Below are positions 41,974-50,221 of a stretch of 64,000 bases of DNA, piece by piece (the first letter of the stretch is position 1; the number at the start of each line of letters is the position of its first letter). The notes beneath the pieces were generated by a model. It was not told the DNA's origin. It was given only the letters and a program-made list of their open reading frames with translations, and searched no databases. The position numbers were made by a program, and so were the translations under genes. This DNA comes from Collinsella sp. (GTDB taxonomy: Bacteria; Actinomycetota; Coriobacteriia; Coriobacteriales; Coriobacteriaceae), in assembly GCA_019419505.1 (NCBI GenBank), contig DXZS01000024.1, positions 38,434-102,433 of the forward strand. Reading direction: 5' to 3'.

Positions 41974-42761
41974 GAACGAATCATCACTCCGTCGGGGTCG
42001 ATCTTGTCCTGAATCTTCTTAAGCGTGCGGCGCAGCAGACGCGAAACCTGCACCTGAGAAATACCCAGCTTCTTGGCGATCTCGATCTGGGTCATGCCCT
42101 TCACAAAGCGCAGCTCGATCACCTCGCGCTCGCGCGGCGAGAAATCGCGGATGGCTTCCTCGATCACCAGGCGGTCATCGGTAAAGTCGAGCTCGTTGTC
42201 ATCGTCGGCGTAACGGTCGAGAATCGACGGCGCATCGTCGGAATCGGACGCACCAGGAGCCTCGATGGGCACCGAGGTATAGGCCGAAGACGATTCCATA
42301 GCCTCGAGGACCTCATCGACAGTCACATCTAGATACTCAGCGATCTCCTCAACCTTGGGCGAACGCTGCAGCTCGTTGGTAAGTTTGTCAGTAGCCTGGT
42401 TGACCTTGGCCGAGAGCTCCTGCAGACGACGCGGTACGCGCACGCTCCAGCCCTTGTCGCGGAAATGGCGTTTGATCTCGCCCAGGATAGTGGGTGTCGC
42501 AAACGTCGTGAACTCGAGTCCGCGCTCGGGATCAAAACGGTCGATAGCCTTGAGCAAACCGAGATAGCCGACCTGCATGAGGTCGTCGAGCGGCTCGCCG
42601 CGATTCTTAAATTTGTTGGCAAGAAACCTTACCAGGTTCATATGGGACATGACGAGCTGCTCGCGGGCGTCCGGATCACCGGTCTCCTTGTAGCGACGAA
42701 ACAGCTCGCGGGTTTTCTCCTTGTCCCAAGCGGTCTTGCCGCTCCGGGAACGTTCGGTCAT
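41970..42761 (-). CDS. SigB/SigF-type RNA polymerase sigma factor
   Basis: The 263-residue protein has region 2 (REQLVMSHMNLVRFLANKF, then DDLMQVGYLGLLKAIDRFDPERG and FTTFATPTILGEIKRHFRDK). Region 3 shows WSVRVPRRLQELSAKVN, and region 4 has SPREREVIELRF and GMTQIEIAKKLGISQVQVSRL. This is the stress/sporulation SigB-F-G group. An acidic linker (about 170-195) is longer than usual. It lies 1 base after an RsbW-like gene, its likely partner, and overlaps the AI-2E gene. Confidence 0.93.
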   Translation of the reverse strand: MTERSRSGKTAWDKEKTRELFRRYKETGDPDAREQLVMSHMNLVRFLANKFKNRGEPLDDLMQVGYLGLLKAIDRFDPERGLEFTTFATPTILGEIKRHFRDKGWSVRVPRRLQELSAKVNQATDKLTNELQRSPKVEEIAEYLDVTVDEVLEAMESSSAYTSVPIEAPGASDSDDAPSILDRYADDDNELDFTDDRLVIEEAIRDFSPREREVIELRFVKGMTQIEIAKKLGISQVQVSRLLRRTLKKIQDKIDPDGVMIRS

Positions 42762-42762
42762 A

Positions 42763-43140
42763 TTAAATATCCGCCTTGAGGTCGAGGGAAAGCGTCAGGG
42801 GCGCCGCAGTCTTTTCGTAGGAGTCGCACACGCTCGCGAGGATGAGCTCGGCATACACCGCAGCCTGGTCGTCTTCATCGACCGTAGCCTGGTCGCCAAA
42901 GGTAATAGTCATGCCAACGTGGGTCTCATCGACATCGAATTTGATGGTGATGTCATCGCAGTCGACCGCGGTGCAACCAAAGATGAAAGCCTCCTCGGCA
43001 GCCATGCGGATGTCCTCAATGCGATCGACAGACATAGAGCACAGGGCACCAACGTTGGCTGCCGTCATGCGCACAAGGCGAGCGAGACGCGGGTCACCGG
43101 CAACGGTCAGCGTGATAGGGCAGGTTGCTTCGCTACTCAT
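42763..43140 (-). CDS. RsbW-like anti-sigma factor with degenerate ATPase motifs
   Basis: The 125-residue protein has the general pattern of serine-kinase anti-sigma factors and directly precedes the SigB-type gene. Its N box reads EDIRMAAEEAFIFGCTAV: the glutamate is kept, but the asparagine that coordinates Mg-ATP (EAxxNAV in RsbW) is replaced by Phe/Gly. No clear DxGxG box follows. It may therefore bind sigma without kinase activity. The ATG at 43138-43140 overlaps the DUF948 gene end. No RsbV-type antagonist gene is seen here. Confidence 0.75.
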   Translation of the reverse strand: MSSEATCPITLTVAGDPRLARLVRMTAANVGALCSMSVDRIEDIRMAAEEAFIFGCTAVDCDDITIKFDVDETHVGMTITFGDQATVDEDDQAAVYAELILASVCDSYEKTAAPLTLSLDLKADI

Positions 43141-43720
43141 CGCAGGACTCCTCAGAGGTCTCGGCGGGCGTATAGGTGTAATACTGAGCCGGCTTGGATA
43201 CAGACTTCTGACCATCATCGTCGCCCGCGGCGGCCTCGTCCTCGCCAATTAGGACGCGCTCGGTAGGCTGCTCGGCCTCCGCAGCGGCAGCGGCGAGCTT
43301 GCGATCGGCGTCGGCTGCAGGAGCCTTCACCTTATTGAAGAGCTTCTGCACAGCACAGGCGGCAGAATCAGTCACGCTCGACACGGCGCTGCTGGCCTCG
43401 GCCACACTGCCCGTGACCTCGGAAATGTCGCGAACGACGGCCTCAACCTCAACAAGGTTGGACGTCAGGGCATCGACCGCGGTCTTGCTCGACTTAAGCA
43501 GCGGCTCCATCTGGGCAAGCGCCGGCGTAAGCTCATCGACAGCGCCATCGAGCTTTGCCACCACAGGCTGAGCCTCGGCGATGGTGTTGTTGAGGTCGTT
43601 CACGGTCTTATCGAGCGAGTCGACAACGGTGCGGGTCTTGCGCAGGGTAAGCGCGAGCTCAACGATAGCCCACACGCCGGCAACGGCGAGCAACAGCAAG
43701 GCGATTTGAATGGGACTCAT
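43133..43720 (-). CDS. DUF948-like membrane-anchored coiled-coil protein
   Basis: The 195-residue protein has one N-terminal membrane span (IQIALLLLAVAGVWAIVEL), then a heptad-patterned segment (TVVDSLDKTVNDLNNTI and on to about residue 120) typical of DUF948 proteins. A charged tail containing QYYTYTPAE ends it. In other Gram-positives DUF948 proteins are general-stress proteins, consistent with its place as first gene of the anti-sigma/sigma operon. No enzymatic motif is visible. Confidence 0.75.
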   Translation of the reverse strand: MSPIQIALLLLAVAGVWAIVELALTLRKTRTVVDSLDKTVNDLNNTIAEAQPVVAKLDGAVDELTPALAQMEPLLKSSKTAVDALTSNLVEVEAVVRDISEVTGSVAEASSAVSSVTDSAACAVQKLFNKVKAPAADADRKLAAAAAEAEQPTERVLIGEDEAAAGDDDGQKSVSKPAQYYTYTPAETSEESCDE

Positions 43721-43820
43721 ACAAGCCTCCCAAAGGAATCGAAATACAGACGGTTTCCATGGTACCCCAAAGGGGACCGAACATGCCAAGAGCAGCAACG
43801 TGGAACAAAATTATCAGCAG

Positions 43821-45176
43821 CTACTTCGGTGCATTCCCGCTGCGGTCGCGTTCGCTTTGCTCTACGCGCCATTCTTCCCAACCGCGGCCAGCAGGCTGCC
43901 AGAACGCGCCGCGCTCCAGTCCCTCGGGCAAATAGCGCTGATCGACCCAGCCTTCGGGATAATCATGTGGATACTTATACACACCGTAATCATCGCTGCC
44001 CGGGCGATGGCGATCGCGCAGATAACTAGGCACCTCGCGAAGCCCACTAGAATGGATATCGGCCAGCGCCGCATCGATCGAAGCCTCACACGCATTGGAC
44101 TTAGGCGCCAAACAAACATAGAGCGCAGCCTGCGCGAGGTTAATACGGCACTCGGGATAGCCAATAACCTCGGCAGATTTAAACGCAGCATGCGCTATAA
44201 GAAGCGCCTGCGGGTCAGCGTTGCCAACGTCCTCAGAGGCATGAATCATAATGCGACGGGCGATAAACTTAGGATCCTCCCCTGCATCGATCATGCGCGC
44301 AAGCCAGTAGACCGTGGCATCGGGGTCGCTACCGCGCATGGACTTGATGAACGCACTGATGATGTCGTAGTGCATGTCACCGTTTTTGTCATACGTAAAG
44401 CCGCGACGCGGGTTGGCAATCTTTACGTCATCCACGGTGATGGGATAGCGCTCCCCCGCCGACGGCGCTGGCGTTCCCTCGGTATCGGGACGCGTGACGG
44501 CAATCTCGCTCGCCAGCTCAAGTGTCGTCAGGGCCGAGCGTGCATCACCCGCGGCCAGCGTACAAATGGTCTTGACCGTATCCTCATCGGCCGAGAACTT
44601 ACCGTTCAGGCCATGCGGAGCCTCGAGCGCACGCTCGATCAGCGTGGCTATGTCCTCGTCCTTAAGGTGTTCAAGTTCCACCACACGACCACGCGAGAGC
44701 AACGCCGAGTTGACCTCGAAGTACGGGTTCTCCGTCGTGGCACCAATCATAATGACGGTACGGTTCTCAACCGCATGCAGCAATGCATCCTGCTGTGACT
44801 TCGAAAAGCGATGAATCTCGTCGATAAACAGGATGGTGCGACGGTCGTACGTATTCAGACGCGTCTTTGCCTCGTCGATCACGCGACGCAGGTCCTTCAC
44901 GGTACCCGTGACGGCGCTGACCTCGACAAACTCACTCTTGGTATGGTTGGCGATAATGTGGGCCAGCGTCGTCTTGCCCGTACCGGCCGGCCCGTACAGT
45001 ATCACGCTCGAAAGCACATCGTGCTCGATCGCGGCACGCAACCATGAGCCCTTACCGACGGCCTTTTGCTGGCCCACATACTCGTCGAGCGAATTGGGGC
45101 GCATGCGCACCGCAAGCGGCGCATTCTGAAAGGAACGCTCGCGCGTCGAAGCAGAAAAAAGGTCGTCCATAGCCAT
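43821..45176 (-). CDS. rarA: RarA/MgsA-family replication-associated recombination ATPase
   Basis: The protein (about 450 residues) is an AAA+ ATPase of the WRNIP1/RarA group that acts at stalled forks. It has RMRPNSLDEYVGQQKAVG, Walker A ILYGPAGTGKTTLAHI, Walker B TILFIDEIHRFSKSQQDALL and sensor I MIGATTENPYFEVN. The tetramerisation region has SAFIKSMRGSDPDATVYWLA and HASEDVGNADPQALL. Several in-frame starts (TTG 45188, ATGs at 45185, 45176, 45170) are possible; the site is uncertain by up to 6 codons. Confidence 0.92.
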   Translation of the reverse strand: MAMDDLFSASTRERSFQNAPLAVRMRPNSLDEYVGQQKAVGKGSWLRAAIEHDVLSSVILYGPAGTGKTTLAHIIANHTKSEFVEVSAVTGTVKDLRRVIDEAKTRLNTYDRRTILFIDEIHRFSKSQQDALLHAVENRTVIMIGATTENPYFEVNSALLSRGRVVELEHLKDEDIATLIERALEAPHGLNGKFSADEDTVKTICTLAAGDARSALTTLELASEIAVTRPDTEGTPAPSAGERYPITVDDVKIANPRRGFTYDKNGDMHYDIISAFIKSMRGSDPDATVYWLARMIDAGEDPKFIARRIMIHASEDVGNADPQALLIAHAAFKSAEVIGYPECRINLAQAALYVCLAPKSNACEASIDAALADIHSSGLREVPSYLRDRHRPGSDDYGVYKYPHDYPEGWVDQRYLPEGLERGAFWQPAGRGWEEWRVEQSERDRSGNAPK

Positions 45177-45230
45177 CCCGTGCATCAATCAAAAAAGTTA
45201 TCCACTAACAGTATACCTAATAGATACGAA

Positions 45231-46478
45231 CTACCGTTCGTTAATATAGGTACGGTGCGGAAACTTCAATCCCGGAAACAGCTTGCTCGTGAGCTCGCAG
45301 AAATAACCGTCCGTCATGCTCGCAATGTAATCCACGACCGCCTGGTCCTTATCATTCTGCCAGGCATAGGCGCGATCGTAGTAGGAAAGCTGCTGCTCGA
45401 TGCGCGAAATATGGTGCTTAAAGATGTACGAGGGCTCGTCACCACTGTTTAGATCCCGCAGGCAACGGTCGTAGAGCTTTTCGAACGCCTCACGCAGCTC
45501 CACCTCGGAATCGCCTTCGATACCACCCTTGCTATAGATCTTCTCGTAGTTCTCGCGCTTGGCTCGGCGGATTTCCTCAAACAGGTCCTCGCTCATCTCG
45601 ATGCGCGGCTTACCATAGCTGTGCTCAACGATATCGATGGAAGCGTGCGTGAGGATCCAACTGTTGTAGGCACCGCCCCGGCCATCATCAAAAGCGTCGG
45701 GCGAAAGCAGGCCAGCCGCGATCGCATCCTGGCGGTCGCGACCGACGTAGGCAAGAATATCCGAGATGCGAACGACGCAGCCTTCGAGCGTCATAGGACG
45801 CAGATGCTCAATTGCGCTATAGCCCGTGGCAATGCAATCCTCAACCGTCTGGTCAAACTGGTCAAAAGAACTCATGTCCGAGAGCTCAAACACACGCTGC
45901 TCGTACTCGCCGTTATGGCATAGCACGCCGTCAAGCGTCTGGAGCGACACGTTGCGGCCATACAGCGTGTCGAGCACTCGGACCGACTGCACGTTATGGA
46001 AAAAATAACGCCCCGTACGCTCATGATAGATATCGTTGAGGAAGCGCTCGCCGGCATGGCCGAAAGGCGTGTGTCCCAAGTCGTGACCCAGGCCAATCGC
46101 CTCGATCAAATCGCAATTGAGCCCCAAGGCGCGACCGATATCGCGCGCAATGCGGGAGACAAGCTGCACGTGCAAACCGCGGCGTGACAGATCGTCATTG
46201 CTACGGAAGCTAAAGACCTGCGTTTTACCTGCATAACGGGTGTACGACGGAAGATGAAGTATCTTTTCGGTATCGCGCATAAATGCCGGACGCATGAGCG
46301 TGCCTTTGTCGGCAGCGCGGTCAATACGACGAATGACCTGATCGTCGTTGCAACGATACGGGTTGACGACACCCGAGGCGCGGTCGGCGGCAATACGCTC
46401 GACCAGATCGGGCGACAACGCCGCGGGAATGCGATCCATGCGCGCCTTGATGGCGGCTGTTTCTTGATTAATTGCCAT
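45231..46478 (-). CDS. dGTP triphosphohydrolase-like HD protein
   Basis: The 415-residue protein cuts triphosphate from dNTPs by family. HD-domain metal ligands are visible: the histidine of RRGLHVQLVSRIAR, the HD pair in GLGHDLGHTPFGHAGE, and the later aspartate in VRISDILAYVGRDRQDA. SYTRYAGKTQVFSF upstream is the family substrate-binding segment. AAGGAG before ATG 46478 supports the start. Ends YGRNVSLQTLDGVLCHNGEY and PHRTYINER are intact. Substrate choice among dNTPs cannot be read from sequence. Confidence 0.88.
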   Translation of the reverse strand: MAINQETAAIKARMDRIPAALSPDLVERIAADRASGVVNPYRCNDDQVIRRIDRAADKGTLMRPAFMRDTEKILHLPSYTRYAGKTQVFSFRSNDDLSRRGLHVQLVSRIARDIGRALGLNCDLIEAIGLGHDLGHTPFGHAGERFLNDIYHERTGRYFFHNVQSVRVLDTLYGRNVSLQTLDGVLCHNGEYEQRVFELSDMSSFDQFDQTVEDCIATGYSAIEHLRPMTLEGCVVRISDILAYVGRDRQDAIAAGLLSPDAFDDGRGGAYNSWILTHASIDIVEHSYGKPRIEMSEDLFEEIRRAKRENYEKIYSKGGIEGDSEVELREAFEKLYDRCLRDLNSGDEPSYIFKHHISRIEQQLSYYDRAYAWQNDKDQAVVDYIASMTDGYFCELTSKLFPGLKFPHRTYINER

Positions 46479-46509
46479 GGCATGCTCCTTAAAAAGGGCG
46501 CGCAAACGG

Positions 46510-46932
46510 TTACACCGTACTACCCACGCACTCGATTATGGCAAAAATCGGCACCAAAAACGGGAGCAATGGCAGGGAGCGCGATTTTGTGAAGAGGCAG
46601 GAGAGGGCAAGGACCAGGAGCGCGACGGCAAATGCCACGATGCCGCCCAGAGGGTCAAGCGTGCAAAGCGCGAAGAGCGCCTTGACGTCCCCCATGCCGA
46701 TGCCGGGGGCGTGGCGAAGGCGCCGCCAGAGCGACTCAGTGAGCACAAGGGCAAGGTAGACGATGACCGCAAGACCGGCGTGGTCAAGCGCCGTGGTAAC
46801 GCCCTTGTCGAGCCAGACGCCTGCCAACGCCGCCACCGCACACACGCCGGCAAGCTCATTGGGAAACCGTCGCTCACGGGCATCAACCAAAGCACCGGCA
46901 AAGATGCAAATCCAAAATGGGATGTAGGGCAT
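46510..46932 (-). CDS. A24-family prepilin peptidase, minimal form
   Basis: The 140-residue membrane protein has the two catalytic aspartates of A24 peptidases, in ALVDARERRFPNELAG (residue about 16) and in GIGMGDVKALFAL (the GxGD motif). It has about four to five spans. It lacks the N-terminal methyltransferase domain of PilD. No pilin or secretion genes are in this window, so its substrates must be encoded elsewhere. AAGGAGGTG lies before the ATG. It is co-directional with the glycosyltransferase gene but separated from it by a terminator-like repeat. Confidence 0.85.
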   Translation of the reverse strand: MPYIPFWICIFAGALVDARERRFPNELAGVCAVAALAGVWLDKGVTTALDHAGLAVIVYLALVLTESLWRRLRHAPGIGMGDVKALFALCTLDPLGGIVAFAVALLVLALSCLFTKSRSLPLLPFLVPIFAIIECVGSTV

Positions 46933-46964
46933 CGTGCACCTCCTTGGGCAGCTACTCGAAAGCA

Positions 46965-47005
46965 AAAACCACCACAAAAGTGCCTGTCCCCTTTGTGGTG
47001 GTTTT
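46965..47005 (-). terminator. Terminator/inverted repeat of the CCACCACAA type
   Basis: AAAACCACCACAAAAG (46965-46980) pairs with CTTTGTGGTGGTTTT (46991-47005), and on the minus strand the stem ends in a T-run. A further GGTGGTGG copy sits beside it. The stem sequence matches that at 54606-54646. Confidence 0.8.
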
Positions 47006-47013
47006 GGTGGTGG

Positions 47014-48309
47014 TTATTTGGCGCCTTGCATGACCTCGTCGAGGGTAACGTTGACGGCGTGCTGCGTCGGGACCCAGTCGACCTTTAGGAACAGGGCCGC
47101 CACCGTGATGGGAATATAGCTGAACATAAAGATCGGGAAGGTAAATAGGTTGGTCACCAAACGCCACTTTTGCGCGCAGTGAATATGCTTGTACTCGAAG
47201 ATGGTGGTGAGTAGCGCCAGGATAAAGAAGGTCTGGTACATCATCGCGAAGGTCATAATGAGCGAGGCGGCACAAGCCTGCATCTCGACCTCGGTGGCCA
47301 AGAAGCCATGCGAAAGTCCGCCCACGATGAGGAAGGTCGCGTTGGCGAGCATGGAGATCAGGGACAGCAGCATGCCCGGAGCGATGGTCATAAACATGTC
47401 GTAGGCAGCAAAGCGATGATAGCGGAACGTCGACTTGACCAGGTGCTTACCGTAGGTAAAGAACACCTGGTAGAAGCCCTTGGTCCAACGCATGCGCTGT
47501 TTCCAGGACGCCTTAAACGTCACGGGCTGTTCGTCAAAGAACTCCGCCGGCGCATAGCCAATGCGAATGCCGTGAATGGCGCAGAACGTGGTGAACTGGA
47601 TATCCTCGGTCAGCGTATGGAACTGCCAGCCGTGCATGCCCTCGATAACGCTGGCGGAGATGAGATAGCCCGAACCCGAGACAGCGCAGGACGTCTTGCA
47701 GATATTACGCGCGTTGTTGAGGAAGCGCGCCTCGCGCAGGTACCAAGTGGCATTAGCTGCCGAGATCCACGAGCTGCCGAAGTTCTTGGAATTGCGATAG
47801 CTCGTGACCACATGGAAGCCCTGGTCAAAGGCATCGTTCATCTTAGACACGTAATCGCGGGAGATAACGTTGTCGGCATCGAAGATAAAGTAACCCTCAA
47901 ACGTGTCGGGATACTCGTTGAGAATGCGATCGAAACCAAAGTCCATGACCCAGCTCTTGCCCTTACGGGCCAGGTCATTGCGTTCATAAACAATAGCACC
48001 GGCCTCGCGCGCAAGCTGCGCCGTGTTGTCGGTGCAGGCATCGGCGACCACGAAGACCTCGATGAGCTCGGACGGATAATCCTGGTCCTTGATGGAGCGT
48101 ACGAGGTTGGCGATCACGGCTTCCTCGTTATGCGCCGCGATAAAGAAGGCATAGCGGTGGAGTTTTTTGGCCTTGGGAGGCGCGACCTCGCCACGAAGAG
48201 CACCGATGACAAAGAAGACCACCTGGTACAGAAAGCAGACCGTGAGCAGCGTGACGACAATCTGGTTGAAAATCACGATGGGTGTGTTGGTTTGTAAAAA
48301 GGCGAGCAT
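47014..48309 (-). CDS. Family 2 glycosyltransferase, membrane-bound
   Basis: The 431-residue protein has an N-terminal span, a GT2 catalytic domain and four C-terminal spans, the layout of processive or hexosamine-adding enzymes such as IcaA. Motifs are FFIAAHNEEAVIANLV, VFVVADACTDNTAQLA, the DxD-like FIFDADNVISRDYV, and the TED segment FHTLTEDIQFTTF. QRMRWTKGFYQ follows as the (Q/R)xxRW motif. The product is probably an exported polysaccharide or glycolipid; no partner genes are adjacent. Confidence 0.88.
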   Translation of the reverse strand: MLAFLQTNTPIVIFNQIVVTLLTVCFLYQVVFFVIGALRGEVAPPKAKKLHRYAFFIAAHNEEAVIANLVRSIKDQDYPSELIEVFVVADACTDNTAQLAREAGAIVYERNDLARKGKSWVMDFGFDRILNEYPDTFEGYFIFDADNVISRDYVSKMNDAFDQGFHVVTSYRNSKNFGSSWISAANATWYLREARFLNNARNICKTSCAVSGSGYLISASVIEGMHGWQFHTLTEDIQFTTFCAIHGIRIGYAPAEFFDEQPVTFKASWKQRMRWTKGFYQVFFTYGKHLVKSTFRYHRFAAYDMFMTIAPGMLLSLISMLANATFLIVGGLSHGFLATEVEMQACAASLIMTFAMMYQTFFILALLTTIFEYKHIHCAQKWRLVTNLFTFPIFMFSYIPITVAALFLKVDWVPTQHAVNVTLDEVMQGAK

Positions 48310-48391
48310 GCAGGCTCCCAGGAACGCATTACGTAAACAATCGTATATCTTACCGCAGGCTTACCGAGTTCAAGAAACCACCTAATACCGG

Positions 48392-49405
48392 CTAGGCTTC
48401 GAGAAGGCCAAGCTGCGGGACGATGTCGTCGCCGGCGGCGGTGCGGCCAATCGAGCGCGGGGCCAGGTCGTCAAGAACCGCAGCGAGATCCCACGGCAGC
48501 TCATCGCGGCACTCAATACGCTCCCCCGTCACGGGATGGTCGAATGCGACGCGCCAGGAATGAAGGAATTGCCTGGTCAGACCCTGATCGGCGCGTGCAT
48601 CGCACTTGCCGTAGAGTGGATCGCCCACGCAGGCGTGGTTGATATGGCGCATATGCACACGAATCTGATGTGTGCGGCCCGTAAACAGATGGCACTCGAC
48701 GAGCGTATAGCCGTCGTCAAAACGCGTGGAATCGAAGCGCTCGAGGACCTTAAAGGTCGTAATGGCCTGGCGCGCGAAAGGGTCGTCCGAAACCGCCATC
48801 TTGACACGGTCGCGCGTAGAACGCGCAATGCCGGTGTTAATGGTGCCCTCATCCATAGCGATATGACCGTGAACGAGCGTGATATAACGACGATCGAGCG
48901 TACGCGTGCGGATGAGATTTTGGAGCGCGCGCTGGGTGTCGTCGTCCTTTGCCGCAAGCATGAGACCCGAGGTATCGCGATCCAAACGATGCACGATGCC
49001 GGGGCGGTCCTCGCCCTGCACGGTGCCCAGATGGTCGATACCGCAGTGATAGACCAGGGCATTCGCGAGCGTACCGCTCTCATGACCATGTGCAGGATGG
49101 CACACCAGGCCGCGCTGCTTGGAGAGCACGATAAGGTAGTCGTCCTCATAGCGAATGTCGAGCGGGATGGCCTCGGGAATCACATCGGTGGGATCGTGCA
49201 GCTCGGGCAAATCGACCGAAATACGATCGCCGGCGCGCACGGCATACTTTTTGGACAGGCAGGTCTCGCCATTGACACATACGGCACCGCCCTCAATCAG
49301 ATGCGCGCAGGCAGAGCGCGTGGGGCAGCCGTCGTTGGCGCCCAGATAGGCATCAAGGCGCTGACCAGCGGAATCATCGGCAACGAGAATATGGATGTCG
49401 GCCAT
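48392..49405 (-). CDS. rluD: RluA-family 23S rRNA pseudouridine synthase (RluD-like)
   Basis: The 337-residue protein has an N-terminal S4 domain (GQRLDAYLG, then RSACAHLIEGGAVCVNG). The RluA catalytic motif is GIVHRLDRDTSGLMLAAK, with the catalytic aspartate, followed by RRYITLVHGH and LFTGRTHQIRVHMRHI. It overlaps lspA as TAATG, the common lspA-rluD pairing in Gram-positive bacteria. The specific uridines modified are inferred from family only. Confidence 0.93.
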   Translation of the reverse strand: MADIHILVADDSAGQRLDAYLGANDGCPTRSACAHLIEGGAVCVNGETCLSKKYAVRAGDRISVDLPELHDPTDVIPEAIPLDIRYEDDYLIVLSKQRGLVCHPAHGHESGTLANALVYHCGIDHLGTVQGEDRPGIVHRLDRDTSGLMLAAKDDDTQRALQNLIRTRTLDRRYITLVHGHIAMDEGTINTGIARSTRDRVKMAVSDDPFARQAITTFKVLERFDSTRFDDGYTLVECHLFTGRTHQIRVHMRHINHACVGDPLYGKCDARADQGLTRQFLHSWRVAFDHPVTGERIECRDELPWDLAAVLDDLAPRSIGRTAAGDDIVPQLGLLEA

Positions 49406-50004
49406 TAACGCTCATTCCTTTCGCGAATCTTGCGGGCACGCTCCCCACGTTGTTTAGCCTTGCGCATGGCGCGGGCCTCGTCACGGGCGTTAAGCTCGGC
49501 GGTCGCATCGACCTCACGGGCCGCGGGACTCAAGAACATGTAGCCGAAGAGGGCGAGCACGACGCCCAAGGTAATGCCGATATCGGCCACATTGAAGACG
49601 GGGAAGTCGATGAAGGTGGTTGCAATAAAATCGGTCACGAAGCCAAAGGCCAAACGATCGATAGCGTTGCCGATAGCACCGCCCGCAACCATCGCCATGC
49701 CCACAACCTCAAGATGGGCGAGCTGGGGTGCACGAACGAGGTACACGGCAATAGCGATAATGACCGCCAACGCCAGCACGGCAAACGCGATGCCATGCCC
49801 CTCGCCCATACTAAAGGCAGCACCGATATTGCGGACAAACATAAAGTCGATGACACCGGGGATGACAGTCACATGCAAAGCTTCGCCCACGGCACGAACC
49901 GCAAGCTTGGTCAGTTGGTCAACAAGCAGCACAACGAGCGCTACCCCACCAGCAACACCCAACCGCCAACGCAAAGGCGGCGTCATATCCCCAGCACGAC
50001 CCAA
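49405..50004 (-). CDS. lspA: Lipoprotein signal peptidase
   Basis: LspA cleaves prolipoproteins after lipidation; several lipoproteins in the corrin island need it. The 199-residue protein has four spans and both catalytic aspartates, in GNAIDRLAFGFVTDF and FNVADIGITLGVVLAL. The N-terminal LVDQLTKLAV and RNIGAAFSMGEG are family motifs. A basic 45-residue tail follows the last span. I took the TTG at 50004 because AGGGG precedes it; an ATG six codons later (49986) is an alternative. Confidence 0.93.
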   Translation of the reverse strand: MGRAGDMTPPLRWRLGVAGGVALVVLLVDQLTKLAVRAVGEALHVTVIPGVIDFMFVRNIGAAFSMGEGHGIAFAVLALAVIIAIAVYLVRAPQLAHLEVVGMAMVAGGAIGNAIDRLAFGFVTDFIATTFIDFPVFNVADIGITLGVVLALFGYMFLSPAAREVDATAELNARDEARAMRKAKQRGERARKIRERNER

Positions 50005-50116
50005 ATCAATCCCCTACCCTCAAGAACATCGAATTCCGTTTAACGCAAGTAATCATCTTATAGTGACAAACGCCAAACGCGCAGCATATTCACCAACGCT
50101 AGCGAAATAACCAGCT

Positions 50117-50155
50117 AAAAACGAAAGCGGCATTCCGAAAAACAGAATGCCGCTT
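50117..50155 (-). terminator. Terminator after ileS transcript region
   Basis: On the minus strand AAGCGGCATTC pairs with GAATGCCGCTT around TGTTTTTCG, then TCGTTTTTAG. It lies between ileS and lspA. Confidence 0.87.
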
Positions 50156-50173
50156 GGACGTGACAAAAGTTGA

Positions 50174-50220
50174 CGTTGGGGACGTTCTTGTTTGACAGTC
50201 GTTTAAGAACGTCCCCAACG
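50174..50220. repeat. Inverted repeat CGTTGGGGACGTTCTT just after ileS
   Basis: The 16-base arms 50174-50189 and 50205-50220 are perfect reverse complements with centre GTTTGACAGTCGTTT. The right arm ends two bases before the ileS stop codon. No U-tract follows, and a normal terminator is present further on. Confidence 0.85.
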
Positions 50221-50221
50221 G

